Positions 19,129 through 28,581 are shown, counted from the first letter of the stretch. The stretch is DNA of 64,000 nt from Microvirga sp. SRT01 (GCA_018139225.1 JAGSNX010000001.1:434001-498000), one strand, 5' to 3'. Numbers and translations: made by a program. The notes: generated by a model from the sequence alone, not told the origin.

Positions 19129-20343
19129 ATGCCGCAATTCAGCCACCGCGCCGTTCCGATCGTGCTCGCTGCGGCGGTGATCGACGTGATCGGCTTCGGC
19201 ATCGTCATGCCGGTCCTGCCCGCTCTCGTAACCGAACTCGGCCATGTCGGGCTGGCGGAGGCGACACGGATCGGCGGCTGGCTGCTCGCGGCGTTCGCCG
19301 TCGCACAGTTCTTCGCCGGCCCCGTGCTCGGGCAACTCGGTGACCGATTCGGGCGCAGGCCGGTGCTGGTGCTGTCGATGCTGGCGTTCGGGCTCGACTA
19401 TCTGCTGATGGCGGTTGCGCCGTCGCTCGGCTGGCTGCTTGTCGGCCGCATCGTCGCCGGCATAGCGGGCGCAACCTACGGTCCCGCGAGCGCGGTGATC
19501 GCCGACGTCACGCCGGAGGACAAGCGTGCGGCCTCGTTCGGCCTGCTCGGCGCGGCGTTCGGGATCGGCTTCATGATCGGCCCGGCGCTCGGCGGCCTCG
19601 TCGCCGGGTTCGGTCCGCGCGCCCCGTTCCTGCTCGCCGCGGTGCTGGCCTTCGCCAACGCCGCAGCGATGATCGCGTTTCTGCCGGAAACCCTCGCTCC
19701 CGAGAACCGCCGCTCCTTCCACCTGCGCGACGCCAACGTCGTGGGCGCATTCCGCCCTCTGTTCGCGGCGGGCAACGCCACTCCGATCCTGATCGCATGG
19801 TTCCTGTGGCAGCTCGGCAGCATGGTCTATCCCGCGACCTGGTCGTTCTGGGCGGCAATCCGCTTCGGCTGGAGCCCCGGAGCGATCGGCTGGTCGCTCG
19901 CCTGGGTCGGGCTGCTGACGGTATTGGTGCAGGCGACGATGACCGGACCGGCCGTGAAGCGCTTCGGCGAACTCGGTGCGGCGGCGATCGCAATGGCCTG
20001 CTCCGCCACCGCCATGCTGGCGCTCGCCTTCGCCACCGCGGGCTGGCAGGTCTATGCCTTCTTTCTCGTCGGCGCGTTCGGAGCGTTCGCCTACCCCGCC
20101 CTGTCCGGTCTCGTCAGCCGCATCGTCGGTCCAGACCGGCAGGGCGCATTGCAAGGTGGGCTGTCGAGCATCACCAGCGTGGCGGAGATCATCGGCCCGT
20201 TGATCGCGGCACAGGCGCTCGCGACCGGTGCCCTGGCGGGGTTCGACGGCGCGGCGTTCCTCGTCTCCGCTGCGCTGATTGCCGGATCGGGCCTGATCGT
20301 ACTGGTCGCCGCCCGCCGGCTGCCCAGGGAAGCCGCCGTATGA
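19129..20343 (+). CDS. Tet-like MFS drug exporter (TCR/Tet family)
   Basis: This 404-residue, twelve-helix major facilitator shows the family signature [18 protein letters not shown] in helix 1, motif [17 protein letters not shown] and motif C-like [16 protein letters not shown]. The layout matches TetA(A/B/C)-type proton antiporters. Chromosomal homologues are widespread in sphingomonads and need not confer tetracycline resistance. It overlaps the next gene by ATGA, so the two are translated together. Confidence 0.82.
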   Translation: MPQFSHRAVPIVLAAAVIDVIGFGIVMPVLPALVTELGHVGLAEATRIGGWLLAAFAVAQFFAGPVLGQLGDRFGRRPVLVLSMLAFGLDYLLMAVAPSLGWLLVGRIVAGIAGATYGPASAVIADVTPEDKRAASFGLLGAAFGIGFMIGPALGGLVAGFGPRAPFLLAAVLAFANAAAMIAFLPETLAPENRRSFHLRDANVVGAFRPLFAAGNATPILIAWFLWQLGSMVYPATWSFWAAIRFGWSPGAIGWSLAWVGLLTVLVQATMTGPAVKRFGELGAAAIAMACSATAMLALAFATAGWQVYAFFLVGAFGAFAYPALSGLVSRIVGPDRQGALQGGLSSITSVAEIIGPLIAAQALATGALAGFDGAAFLVSAALIAGSGLIVLVAARRLPREAAV

Positions 20344-21110
20344 ACAGCCTCGCCGATATCATCGCCGCCATGACGCCGACAGCGGACGGTTGGCGCGCCA
20401 CGATCCCGGATGCGTGGCTGCAAGGGCGCACGGCGTATGGCGGACTATCGAGCGCGCTCGCACTCCAGGCCGCGCAGCGACGCGCTCCCGATATGCCCCC
20501 GCTTCGCTCGGCGCAGGTGGCGTTCGTCGGCCCGTTGGCGGGCGACGTCACGGTCGCGGCCACGCTGCTTCGACGCGGACGCAACGCCGCCTTCGTGCAG
20601 GCGGACGTCACCGGCAACGCAGGGCTCGGCCTGCGTGCGACATTCGTGTTCATGCGGCCGATCGAAAGCCGCGTCGATCATCGTCGCGGAGAGGCACCGT
20701 GCCCGCCACCTCCCGCGGATGCGGCGCTGCTTCGCGGCATTCCGGCGATCCCGTTCACGCAGCAGTTCGAGATGTTCGACCCGCCTGTGGAAGCAGGCCC
20801 CGCAGAGTGGCTGCGCTGGATTCGCCTTGCCGATCGAACCGGGCTCGATCCCACGATCGAGTTGCTCGCCGTCGCCGATGCGCTGCCCCCTGCGGCGTTG
20901 AAGCTGCTCGGCGGGCCAGCCCCGGTGAGTTCGATGACGTGGCTGCTCAACCTCCTCGATCCCGTTCCCGCCACGACCGATGGGTGGTGGCTGTTGCGGG
21001 CGCGGACGGATCATGCCGCGGCGGGCAATTCCAGTCAGGCGATGACGATCTGGAACGCCGCGGGACAGCCCATCGCCGAACAGATGCAAAGCGTCGCGAT
21101 CTTCGGCTGA
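20340..21110 (+). CDS. TesB-like acyl-CoA thioesterase family protein
   Basis: This 256-residue double-hotdog protein has the N-terminal hotdog with WLQGRTAYGGLSSALALQAA and LRSAQVAFVGPLAGDV, and a C-terminal half ending WNAAGQPIAEQMQSVAIFG. It matches the thioesterase-like superfamily that acts on acyl-CoA. It is distinct from TesB at 8828. The ATG at 20340 overlaps the stop of the Tet-like transporter. The substrate is unknown. Confidence 0.78.
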   Translation: MNSLADIIAAMTPTADGWRATIPDAWLQGRTAYGGLSSALALQAAQRRAPDMPPLRSAQVAFVGPLAGDVTVAATLLRRGRNAAFVQADVTGNAGLGLRATFVFMRPIESRVDHRRGEAPCPPPPADAALLRGIPAIPFTQQFEMFDPPVEAGPAEWLRWIRLADRTGLDPTIELLAVADALPPAALKLLGGPAPVSSMTWLLNLLDPVPATTDGWWLLRARTDHAAAGNSSQAMTIWNAAGQPIAEQMQSVAIFG

Positions 21111-21222
21111 CGCTGCGACATCTTGCGACACTCACGCAGCGTAGTGGACATATGCCCGCGACACGGATCCACGATACGGTGACGACGGACGGGCAGCCCG
21201 CCCCGTCGACCGGAGCCGCTTC

Positions 21223-21723
21223 ATGGAACCCTTCACCCTGATCCTCGCCGCGCTGCTGGCGCAGACCTCTGCCGACTCGATGCCGCCGGCTCCGCCGCCA
21301 TCGCCTGCCCGCGCGATGATGCAGGCGGACGCCAATAGCGACGGCATCGTCACTCGCGACGAAGCACTGGCGCAGGCCGACGCGCAGTTCGCGGCGATGG
21401 ACACCGACCACAACGGCAAGCTCACTGGCGAGGAACGCCGCGCCGGCATGGCCGCGATGCGTGCTGCCCGCACCGGCGGCGACACGCCCCGCCCGCCCCG
21501 CGGTGATGGTCCTCGGGATGGCCGCCCTCGCGACGGCGGCTCCCGCGGCGGCGGCTACATGGGTGGCGGCGACATGACCCAAGCCGCTTTCCGCGATCGC
21601 GCCGCCCAGCGTTTCGACCGGCTCGACGCGGATCACGACGGCACCGTCTCTCGCGCCGAGATGACCGCTGCCCGTTCCGCAATGCGCGGCGGTGATCGCC
21701 CGCCGCCGCCTGCCGACGAATAA
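21223..21723 (+). CDS. EF-hand domain protein, exported
   Basis: The 166 residues have a short N-terminal hydrophobic signal (MEPFTLILAALLAQT) followed by three EF-hand loops: DANSDGIVTRDE, DTDHNGKLTGEE and DADHDGTVSRAE. A Gly/Arg/Pro-rich linker separates loops two and three. It should bind calcium or another divalent metal in the periplasm. It precedes a response regulator gene by 26 bp, so it may be part of the same operon as the two-component system. Confidence 0.85.
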   Translation: MEPFTLILAALLAQTSADSMPPAPPPSPARAMMQADANSDGIVTRDEALAQADAQFAAMDTDHNGKLTGEERRAGMAAMRAARTGGDTPRPPRGDGPRDGRPRDGGSRGGGYMGGGDMTQAAFRDRAAQRFDRLDADHDGTVSRAEMTAARSAMRGGDRPPPPADE

Positions 21724-21749
21724 GCACAGGCTTTCCGGAGGCTACGGCC

Positions 21750-22487
21750 ATGCTACAGCCCGACATCATGGGAGATCAGCCGCATTTGCTGCTCGTCGAT
21801 GACGAGCGCTCGATCCGCGAACCGCTGGCGGTGTACCTGACCAAGCAGGGCTTCCGCGTCACGCAGGCCGGCGATGCGGAGGCCGCTCGAACTCGGCTGA
21901 CCGCCTATGCGATCGACCTCGCGATCATCGACATCATGATGCCGGGGGAGGACGGGCTGTCGCTCTGTCGCCACATCGCCGCGACCAGCGACGTGCCCGT
22001 CATCCTGCTGACCGCCAAGGCGGAAGAAACAGATCGCATCGTCGGGCTGGAGATGGGTGCGGACGATTATGTCGTGAAGCCCTTCTCCCCGCGCGAGCTG
22101 GCGACTCGGGTCAAGGTCGTGCTGCGTCGGACACAGGCGGGCGCGACCCGGCACCACGCGCCGGAAAGCGGCTCCTACGCCTTTGCCGGCTGGGTCCTGA
22201 AATCGGGCGAACGCGCGCTGGTCGATCGCGAGGGCGTGTCGGTGCCGCTGTCCACCGGCGAGTTCAACCTGTTGCTCGCGCTGGTCACGCGGCCGCGTCA
22301 GGTGCTGACCCGCGACCAGTTGCTCGACCTGACGCAGGGTCGCGAAGCCGCCGCCTTCGACCGCGCGATCGACAATCAGGTGAGCCGGCTGCGTAAAAAG
22401 ATCGAGGTGGACGCCAAGAACCCCGACATCATCAAGACCGTGTGGGGCGGCGGCTACACCCTTGCGGCCGAAGTGACGCGGCTATGA
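21750..22487 (+). CDS. OmpR-family response regulator
   Basis: This 245-residue regulator has a receiver domain with VDDERS, the phosphoacceptor Asp61 in AIIDIMMPGEDGL, LLTAKAEE and the Lys in DDYVVKPFSPREL. A C-terminal winged helix follows with TGEFNLLLALVTRPRQVLTRDQL and IDNQVSRLRKKIE. The start could be the ATG at 21768 (MGDQPHLL). It overlaps the kinase gene by ATGA, forming a classic pair. The target genes are not evident. Confidence 0.93.
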   Translation: MLQPDIMGDQPHLLLVDDERSIREPLAVYLTKQGFRVTQAGDAEAARTRLTAYAIDLAIIDIMMPGEDGLSLCRHIAATSDVPVILLTAKAEETDRIVGLEMGADDYVVKPFSPRELATRVKVVLRRTQAGATRHHAPESGSYAFAGWVLKSGERALVDREGVSVPLSTGEFNLLLALVTRPRQVLTRDQLLDLTQGREAAAFDRAIDNQVSRLRKKIEVDAKNPDIIKTVWGGGYTLAAEVTRL

Positions 22488-23839
22488 GGATGGGGGTGCT
22501 CACCCGCCTCTGGCCGCGCCGTCTCGCGACCCAGCTTGGCCTGCTGATCGTGCTGGCGCTATTCGTGGCGCAGGCGATCAACTTCACGCTGCTCCTGCGC
22601 GAGCGGCGTCAGTTCGCCCTCGAACAGATTACCGGCCCCGCCGCCACGCGCTTCATCGATGCCAGCGAGCGGCTCGCGGCGGGCAAACCGATCACGGCCG
22701 ACCGCGGCCGCGTCCGGCTGATGGCCGTCAGCCCGATCAGGCGCGGGATCATGGCGGAGCCGGAGGTGGCCCGCGCACTGCGCGGTGCGTTGAACGATGC
22801 CGGTCTGCGCGTCGGGCGGATCGACACCGCGCTCCGCCCCTTGCGCCGCAACGACCCGATGCTTCGCCGCATGCCGCCGCAGCGGGTCGAGCGCATCCTG
22901 CGCGACGCCGACGAACTCGTCATCGCCGTTCAGCGCCTCGATGGTCGCTGGCTGATCCAGCGCATGCCGTGGGGACATACCGACAGCGACCTGATCTGGC
23001 GGCTCGTCGGCCAGACGGCGATTTTGTTCGTCGTCGTCCTGATCCCGGTCCTGCTCGCCATCCGTCGCATCGCCCGCCCTTTGCGCGACCTGACGCTGGC
23101 GGCCGAGCAGTTCGGGCCGGGCGACATGGCCGATCCGGTGCCCGTCCGCGGCCCACAGGATGTCGCGGCGCTGGTCACCGCATTCAACGATCTCCGCTAC
23201 CGCGTCACCGCGATGCTCGACGAGAAGGACCGCATGCTGGGCGCTATCGGTCACGATCTGCGCACGCCGCTCGCCGCCCTGCGCGTCCGCATCGAGTCCG
23301 TCGATGACGATGCCGACCGCAACAAGATGGCCGACACGATCGCCGAGATGAACCGGACGCTGGATGACATCCTGTCGCTCGCCCGTCTCGGCCGGCCCAG
23401 CGAACCGCCGACCGAGGTCGATCTGTCCGCGCTCGTGGACGCAGTCGTGGAGGACTTTCGCGACCTCGGCGACGACGTGGAATTCGTCGAGGCCGAACGA
23501 CTGAAGATGCGGCTCCGCCCCTCGCTCATGCGCCGCGCCGTTCGCAATCTGATCGAGAATGCGGTGAAATACGGACGCACCGCCGTCGTCCGGATCGACC
23601 GGCTGCCCGCGGCCGTCGCGATCGTCGTCGCGGACAGCGGCCCCGGCATCCCCGCCGACCGGCTGGAGCATGTCTTCGATCCGTTCACCCGGCTGGAGAC
23701 ATCCCGTAATCGGGAGACGGGCGGCATCGGCCTCGGCCTGGCCCTCGCCCGCGCGATCGTGCGCGAAGCGGGCGGCGACATCGTTCTCACGAACCGCCCC
23801 GAAGGCGGCCTCGCCGCGACGATCACCCTGCCGGCTTGA
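22484..23839 (+). CDS. Sensor histidine kinase, EnvZ-like
   Basis: This 451-residue kinase has TM1 at about 14-38, a periplasmic sensor of about 130 residues rich in Arg, TM2 at about 170-190 and a HAMP domain. The HisKA box is GAIGHDLRTPLAAL with His257, and the HATPase has NLIENAVKYG, VADSGPGIP and GGIGLGLALARAIV. It is intact and presumably phosphorylates the upstream OmpR-type regulator. The 3' end overlaps the convergent MFS gene by 17 bp. Confidence 0.92.
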   Translation: MRMGVLTRLWPRRLATQLGLLIVLALFVAQAINFTLLLRERRQFALEQITGPAATRFIDASERLAAGKPITADRGRVRLMAVSPIRRGIMAEPEVARALRGALNDAGLRVGRIDTALRPLRRNDPMLRRMPPQRVERILRDADELVIAVQRLDGRWLIQRMPWGHTDSDLIWRLVGQTAILFVVVLIPVLLAIRRIARPLRDLTLAAEQFGPGDMADPVPVRGPQDVAALVTAFNDLRYRVTAMLDEKDRMLGAIGHDLRTPLAALRVRIESVDDDADRNKMADTIAEMNRTLDDILSLARLGRPSEPPTEVDLSALVDAVVEDFRDLGDDVEFVEAERLKMRLRPSLMRRAVRNLIENAVKYGRTAVVRIDRLPAAVAIVVADSGPGIPADRLEHVFDPFTRLETSRNRETGGIGLGLALARAIVREAGGDIVLTNRPEGGLAATITLPA

Positions 23840-25085
23840 GTCCTCTCAGCAGCGCCAGCCCACCCAGGCTCAGCACGCCCGCCGCGACGAGGTACATACC
23901 GACCAGCCCCAGCCCGCCGCGCGCGACCAACCACTCCGCCGCGATCGGCGCGCTCGCCCCACCGATGATGCCGCCCAGATTGAACGTCATCGACACGCCC
24001 GTGTAGCGGACGCCCGCCGGAAACAGCCCCGGCAGCCATCCGCCGAGCGGCCCATAGGCGAAGCCCATCACGAACAGCCCCAGCGCCAGCCACAGGAAGA
24101 TCACCACCAGCGATCCCGCCCCCAGCATCGGCCCCATCGCCAGCCCAACGAGTACGCAGCCCGCGAAACCCAAAGCCAGTACGCGTTCCGGCCGGCGACG
24201 GTCGGCCATGACGCTGGCAACGATTACTCCGGCAGCGAGAAACAGGATCGCGGCCAGTTCGACGCCCAGAAACACCTGTCGCGAATAGCCGAGGGTGCGC
24301 GTTCCGTATCCGAGTGCAAAGGCCGTCGCGAGATAGAAGATCGCGAAGCATGCGACCACCGCCGCCGTGCCCGCGACGGTCGCGCGCAGATGCCCGCTCA
24401 GCAACGTCGCGATCGGTACCTTCGGCAGCGCCTCCGCCGCCGCAGCCTCCTGAAACGCCGGCGTCTCCGTCAGGCGAAGCCGCACCCACAAACCCAGCGC
24501 CACCAGCACCGAACTCGCGAGAAACGGCACGCGCCAGCCCCACTCGCGGAACTGCTGGTCGGTCAGGAACACGCCGAGCACCAGGAAGAACCCGTTCGCG
24601 GCGATGAACCCCACGGGCGCCCCCAGCGGCGGGAACATGCCCCAAGTATATCGCCGGTGCGGCGGCGCATTCTCCACGGCGAGCAACGCCGCCCCGCCCC
24701 ATTCGCCGCCCAGACCCAGCCCCTGCCCCAGCCGCGCGATGCACAGCAGCAGCGGCGCGATCCAGCCCGCCTGCGCATAGGTCGGCAGGAACGCGATCGC
24801 GACCGTACTGCCGCCCATCAGCAACAGGCTGGCGACCAGCGTCGACTTGCGGCCGACGCGGTCGCCGAAATGGCCGAACGCCACCGCGCCGACCGGGCGC
24901 GCGATGAACGCCAGCCCGAATGTGGCATAGGACAGCATCGCCTGCGCCGCGCCGCTCGTCTCCGGAAAGAACAGCGGCCCGAACACCAACGCCGCCGCCG
25001 TCGCGTAGATGTAGAAATCGTAGAACTCGACCGCCGTGCCCGTCAGGCTGGCGAGCAGGATGCGGCGGGTGGAGGCGGGTGTCAT
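23823..25085 (-). CDS. MHS-family MFS metabolite:proton symporter
   Basis: This 420-residue, twelve-helix transporter has the helix 1 signature VEFYDFYIYATAAALVFG, motif A-like GHFGDRVGRKSTLVAS and RPVGAVAFGH. These are the hallmarks of the metabolite:H+ symporter group (ShiA, ProP, citrate or alpha-ketoglutarate permeases). The substrate is a carboxylate or osmolyte, not further resolved. It is convergent with, and overlaps, the histidine kinase gene. The ATG is at 25085. Confidence 0.85.
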   Translation of the reverse strand: MTPASTRRILLASLTGTAVEFYDFYIYATAAALVFGPLFFPETSGAAQAMLSYATFGLAFIARPVGAVAFGHFGDRVGRKSTLVASLLLMGGSTVAIAFLPTYAQAGWIAPLLLCIARLGQGLGLGGEWGGAALLAVENAPPHRRYTWGMFPPLGAPVGFIAANGFFLVLGVFLTDQQFREWGWRVPFLASSVLVALGLWVRLRLTETPAFQEAAAAEALPKVPIATLLSGHLRATVAGTAAVVACFAIFYLATAFALGYGTRTLGYSRQVFLGVELAAILFLAAGVIVASVMADRRRPERVLALGFAGCVLVGLAMGPMLGAGSLVVIFLWLALGLFVMGFAYGPLGGWLPGLFPAGVRYTGVSMTFNLGGIIGGASAPIAAEWLVARGGLGLVGMYLVAAGVLSLGGLALLRGLKPAG

Positions 25086-25141
25086 GCGTCCGACCGTAGC
25101 GCGGGCAACCTACGCCGCCAACGCTACGCGAGCATCGACGA

Positions 25142-26776
25142 TCAGTAGCCCAGCGCCTTGGTCAGGTTCAGCAACAGCCAGTACAGCGTTCCCGACAGCA
25201 GCATCGCCACTGGCAACGTCATGATCCACGCCAGCGCCATGTTGCGCACCGTGCGCCCCTGCAGGCCAGCACCGTTCGCCACCGAGGCACCCGCCACGCC
25301 GGACGACAGGATGTGCGTCGTCGACACCGGCATGCCGAACCGTTCGGCCAGCAGGATCGTGGACGCCGCCATCAGTTCCGCAGACGCGCCCATGCCGTAG
25401 GTCAGGTGAGTCTTGCCGATCCGCTCGCCGACCGTCACGACGATCCGCCGCCACCCGACCATCGTCCCCAGCCCCAGCGCCAGCGCGACGGTGATCTTCA
25501 CCCAGAGCGGGATGTAGCGCGTGCCGCGCTCCAGCTCGGTGTTGTACGCCTTCAACGTCTTGACCTGTGCGTCGGTAAACGTCGCCTGCGCGCCCTTGTC
25601 GGCGGTCACCAGCTTGGTCGTGTCCAGCACCAGATACATGTCGTTGCGAAGGTTCGGTACCGCCGCGGCGGGAACCTTGCCGAGCGAGCCATAGCCGCCG
25701 ATCCGCTCCGCCACATCGTCCGACAACGTCGCCAGCCCACCATAGACGGCGGTGTCCGCCACCTTCTTGGTTCGGAGCGCCGCGGTGACGTGGGCCCGAG
25801 CCGCTTCCACCGACGTCATCGGCTGCCCATGCGCGGCATAGGCGGCGGAGGCGGAGGTCGCCGCCTGCACGAACGCCGGCGTCGCGCTTTCCGGCACGGT
25901 ACGGTTGAGCGCATAGGCGGTCGGGGCGCAGCCGATCAGGATCAGCATGATCAGGCCCATGCCCTTCTGCCCGTCATTGCCGCCATGCGCGAAACTGACC
26001 GCCGTGCACGTACCGATCAGCAGTGCGCGGATGCCGACCGGGGGCGGCGCATCGGCCGCCGGCTCCCGGTACAGTTCCGGCTTGCGGAACAGGCGCTTCA
26101 TCACCAGCAGCAGGACGAACGCGCCCGCAAAGCCGATCAGCGGGCTGATGAGCAGCGCCGACAGCACCTTCGTCACCTGCGCCATGTCGACGCCGGACCC
26201 GCCGCCGTCCGACAGCAGCTGGTATGACAGGCCGACGCCCAGGATCGAGCCGATCAACGCGTGGCTCGATGAATTCGGCAACCCGACATACCAGGTCGCC
26301 AGATTCCACAGCACCGCCGCCAGCAGCAACGCGAAGATCATCGCGAAGCCGCCAGCCGAACCGAGGTTCAGCACCAGATCGACCGGCAACAGCGTCACGA
26401 TCGAATAGGCGACCGCCCCCGACGATGCCATGACGCCGAGGAAATTCCACGCGCCCGACCATACCACCGCCAGATGCGCGGGCATCGCGTTGGTGTAGAT
26501 GACGGTCGCAACGGCGTTGGCGGTGTCGTGGAACCCGTTCACGAACTCGAACCCCAGCGCGATCACCAGCGCCAGCCCGAGGAAGAGGAACACTCCGCCC
26601 GCGATCTGCTCGCCGACCTGCTGCGTGTCCGTGAGGATACTGATCCCGGCATAGCCGAGCCCGCCGACCAGCAAGGCGGCGAACAGCCACTTGCCGGCGA
26701 ACGGGAATCGGTCGTCGAGCCGGGGGCCACGGGCGTGCGAGACGGACTCGCCGCCCGTCAGAACGGTGCTTGCCAT
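25142..26776 (-). CDS. Inorganic phosphate transporter, PiT family
   Basis: This 544-residue membrane protein has the two PiT signatures FEFVNGFHDTANAVATVIYT (N-terminal repeat) and SFAHGGNDGQKGMG (centre), and a C-terminal repeat with PVSTTHILSSGVAG. It would carry phosphate with H+ or Na+ into the cell. A hydrophilic insert of about 150 residues lies between the GNDGQK region and the last helices, making it longer than E. coli PitA (about 500). The start is the ATG at 26776. A Pho-box-like direct repeat lies just upstream, and no PhoU-like partner gene is next to it. Confidence 0.9.
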   Translation of the reverse strand: MASTVLTGGESVSHARGPRLDDRFPFAGKWLFAALLVGGLGYAGISILTDTQQVGEQIAGGVFLFLGLALVIALGFEFVNGFHDTANAVATVIYTNAMPAHLAVVWSGAWNFLGVMASSGAVAYSIVTLLPVDLVLNLGSAGGFAMIFALLLAAVLWNLATWYVGLPNSSSHALIGSILGVGLSYQLLSDGGGSGVDMAQVTKVLSALLISPLIGFAGAFVLLLVMKRLFRKPELYREPAADAPPPVGIRALLIGTCTAVSFAHGGNDGQKGMGLIMLILIGCAPTAYALNRTVPESATPAFVQAATSASAAYAAHGQPMTSVEAARAHVTAALRTKKVADTAVYGGLATLSDDVAERIGGYGSLGKVPAAAVPNLRNDMYLVLDTTKLVTADKGAQATFTDAQVKTLKAYNTELERGTRYIPLWVKITVALALGLGTMVGWRRIVVTVGERIGKTHLTYGMGASAELMAASTILLAERFGMPVSTTHILSSGVAGASVANGAGLQGRTVRNMALAWIMTLPVAMLLSGTLYWLLLNLTKALGY

Positions 26777-26802
26777 GATGCAACGATCCCTGCTCGACTT
26801 GG

Positions 26803-26820
26803 GTGACACTTTGATGACAC
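26803..26820 (-). promoter_or_regulatory. Pho-box-like direct repeat upstream of the phosphate transporter
   Basis: On the minus strand the site reads GTGTCAT-CAAA-GTGTCAC: two 7-bp direct repeats separated by four bases. This is the architecture of the PhoB box (consensus CTGTCAT-N4-CTGTCAT). It ends 26 bp before the ATG at 26776, placing the transcription start very near the gene. Confidence 0.55.
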
Positions 26821-26848
26821 ACAAATCAATGTCGGGCGGCGATCGTCC

Positions 26849-27253
26849 CTAGCCGGGATAGTGCGCGAACTCCGGCAACGCCTCCAGCCGGCGGGTCCAC
26901 TCGAGGCGATCCGCGGTCTGGATGTGGGCGGAGGGGGCGAAGGCGGCCGGATCGTCCAGCGTCGCCGACTGCACGTCGACGATCCCCGGCAGCATCGCGG
27001 CGTTGCGATAGAACAGCCCGCTACCGCACGTGCCGCAAAACGACCGGCGGCCATGCTCCGAAGAGGCATAAACCACCGGCGTTCCGGTGACCGTCACCTG
27101 CTCCTCCGGCCACGCGATCCAGCCGACCATCGGTGCTCCCGCGCTTCGCCGGCAATCCTCGCAGTGGCACAGCGTGTGATGCGCCGGCTCCCCGCTGGCG
27201 ACATAGCGGATCGCCCCGCAATGACAGCGGCCGCTGGTCGTGCTCGTGTCCAT
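26849..27253 (-). CDS. GFA-family zinc protein (glutathione-dependent formaldehyde-activating-like)
   Basis: The 134 residues from the ATG at 27253, with GGAGA upstream, show the family's zinc cysteines: GRCHCGAIRY, LCHCEDCRRSAGA and FCGTCGSGLFYR. GFA/CENP-V proteins have been linked to S-hydroxymethyl-glutathione formation, but most are uncharacterised. Upstream alternatives are the ATG at 27268 and a TTG at 27277; the latter would overlap the retropepsin stop. The gene runs just downstream of the retropepsin gene on the same strand. Confidence 0.82.
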   Translation of the reverse strand: MDTSTTSGRCHCGAIRYVASGEPAHHTLCHCEDCRRSAGAPMVGWIAWPEEQVTVTGTPVVYASSEHGRRSFCGTCGSGLFYRNAAMLPGIVDVQSATLDDPAAFAPSAHIQTADRLEWTRRLEALPEFAHYPG

Positions 27254-27273
27254 CTCCTTGTCTCCCATATTCG

Positions 27274-28470
27274 TCAAAGATACGGCGTGAGCGTCAGCGC
27301 CACCGGTCGCGCCGGTGCGGAGCCCCGGCTGACGGTCAGTTGTGCTATCGCACCCGTCCGTCCGCCGATCTGGCGGAGTACGTCGCTGCCGTCCGCCGCC
27401 GCCACGATGTCACCGACCGCGATACCCGCCGCCGCGGCCGGGCTGCCCGTACCGACCGCCGCGACCTTCCAGCGATCGTCGCCGCCGCGATCCAGCCACA
27501 GACCGGACATGCCGTACCGCTCCTGCACCGGCGGCTCGACGCGATGCTCCTTCAGCCACAGGTCGCGGGTGCTGGTGACGGTGGACAAGTTGAAACGGCG
27601 CAGCACCCCCAGGCCGATGATGCCGTTCTGGTTAGACCCGATGCCGTCGCTGGCCGCGCGCAGCGTCACCAGCGGCCGCTCCGTCCGCGTCCCCGCGAAG
27701 TCGAGCGAACCGGCGCGCACCACCCGGGCGATGCCGGCGGCACCGGCGATCCCGGACGGGCGAGTCGGTGCCCAGGGCCGCGCGTCGTTCCATAGGCCGA
27801 CGCGCTTGGCGAAGGCGTTGTCGACCGTCACACCACCCGGTGCGCCGGTGTCCAGCAGGAAACGGCCGTCACGACCGTCGATCGCTGCATCGCCGAACAG
27901 CCGCCGGGACCCGGCGCGCGGCCCGGTCCCCTCGGCGACGAGCGCATTCTTCATCTGCACATAACCTTCGCGCGGCGGTCGACCGTCCGGATAGGCGCGC
28001 CACTCGCCCGCCTCGAAATCCAGGTCGCTGTCGATCGCGGTCAGGAAGCCCGCCGCCACCGCGCCGTGCACGTCGCTGCCCAGTCGGAAAGCACCATTCA
28101 ACCCGGCGAAAGCCACAGAAGTCTGCCGCGCGCCGCCACCGAACACGACATCTCTCGCCAGATAGACCGGCAGGTATGTGCGCCCGCCGATGCCACGCGC
28201 CGCGGTCTGCCCCGTGATCTGCATCTTCAACTGCTCGGCAAAGTCGGCGTTGATGAAACTCAGCACGCCACCCGTATCCAGCAGGAAATCGAACGGCCCC
28301 TGACCGCCGATGGTCAGCGCCATGACGACGCGAGAACCCCGCAGTTGCACCTTGCTGACGATCACGCGCGGCTCGGCCGCTCCGGCCTGCGAACCGACAG
28401 CCAAACCGCTCATCCCGAACAGCGCCGTCGAAAGGAAATCCCGTCTGTCCACGGCCTTCTCCCGCGCCAT
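27274..28470 (-). CDS. Tat-exported retropepsin-like aspartyl protease with PDZ domain
   Basis: The 398 residues start with a twin-arginine signal, AVDRRDFLSTALFGMSGLAV. Two retropepsin-type catalytic motifs follow: FDFLLDTGGVLSFIN (Asp65) and GRFLLDTGAPGGVTVD near residue 213. Both halves are therefore on one chain and can form a pseudo-dimeric active site. The C-terminal 75 residues are PDZ-like (AVGTGSPAAAAGIAVGDIV). It probably works as a folded periplasmic protease exported by Tat. The start is the ATG at 28470. It ends at 27274, just before the GFA gene. Confidence 0.82.
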   Translation of the reverse strand: MAREKAVDRRDFLSTALFGMSGLAVGSQAGAAEPRVIVSKVQLRGSRVVMALTIGGQGPFDFLLDTGGVLSFINADFAEQLKMQITGQTAARGIGGRTYLPVYLARDVVFGGGARQTSVAFAGLNGAFRLGSDVHGAVAAGFLTAIDSDLDFEAGEWRAYPDGRPPREGYVQMKNALVAEGTGPRAGSRRLFGDAAIDGRDGRFLLDTGAPGGVTVDNAFAKRVGLWNDARPWAPTRPSGIAGAAGIARVVRAGSLDFAGTRTERPLVTLRAASDGIGSNQNGIIGLGVLRRFNLSTVTSTRDLWLKEHRVEPPVQERYGMSGLWLDRGGDDRWKVAAVGTGSPAAAAGIAVGDIVAAADGSDVLRQIGGRTGAIAQLTVSRGSAPARPVALTLTPYL

Positions 28471-28562
28471 GCCGACGCAATCTCGATTATACGGCGGGTC
28501 GCGGCGCGCGCAAAGCCTGCGTGGCCGGCTTCGCCTCCGTCGCGCTTGCTCCCGACGCGCGC

Positions 28563-28577
28563 GTTCCCTACCTGTTC
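28563..28577 (+). promoter_or_regulatory. LexA box of uvrD
   Basis: GTTC-CCTACCT-GTTC exactly fits the alphaproteobacterial SOS box GTTC-N7-GTTC. It ends 4 bp before the GTG start of the UvrD-type helicase, so bound LexA would block the start of transcription. The same window encodes LexA, with its own box at 51483. Confidence 0.75.
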
Positions 28578-28581
28578 GATC

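Noticed and set aside
19129..20343. Acquired tetracycline resistance gene
   Set aside because: No mobile element or composition change is seen, and chromosomal Tet-like MFS genes are common in sphingomonads.
28066..28581. N-terminal extension of UvrD
   Set aside because: It is Arg/His-rich, runs antisense through the retropepsin gene, and the LexA box and GTG at 28582 mark the true start.
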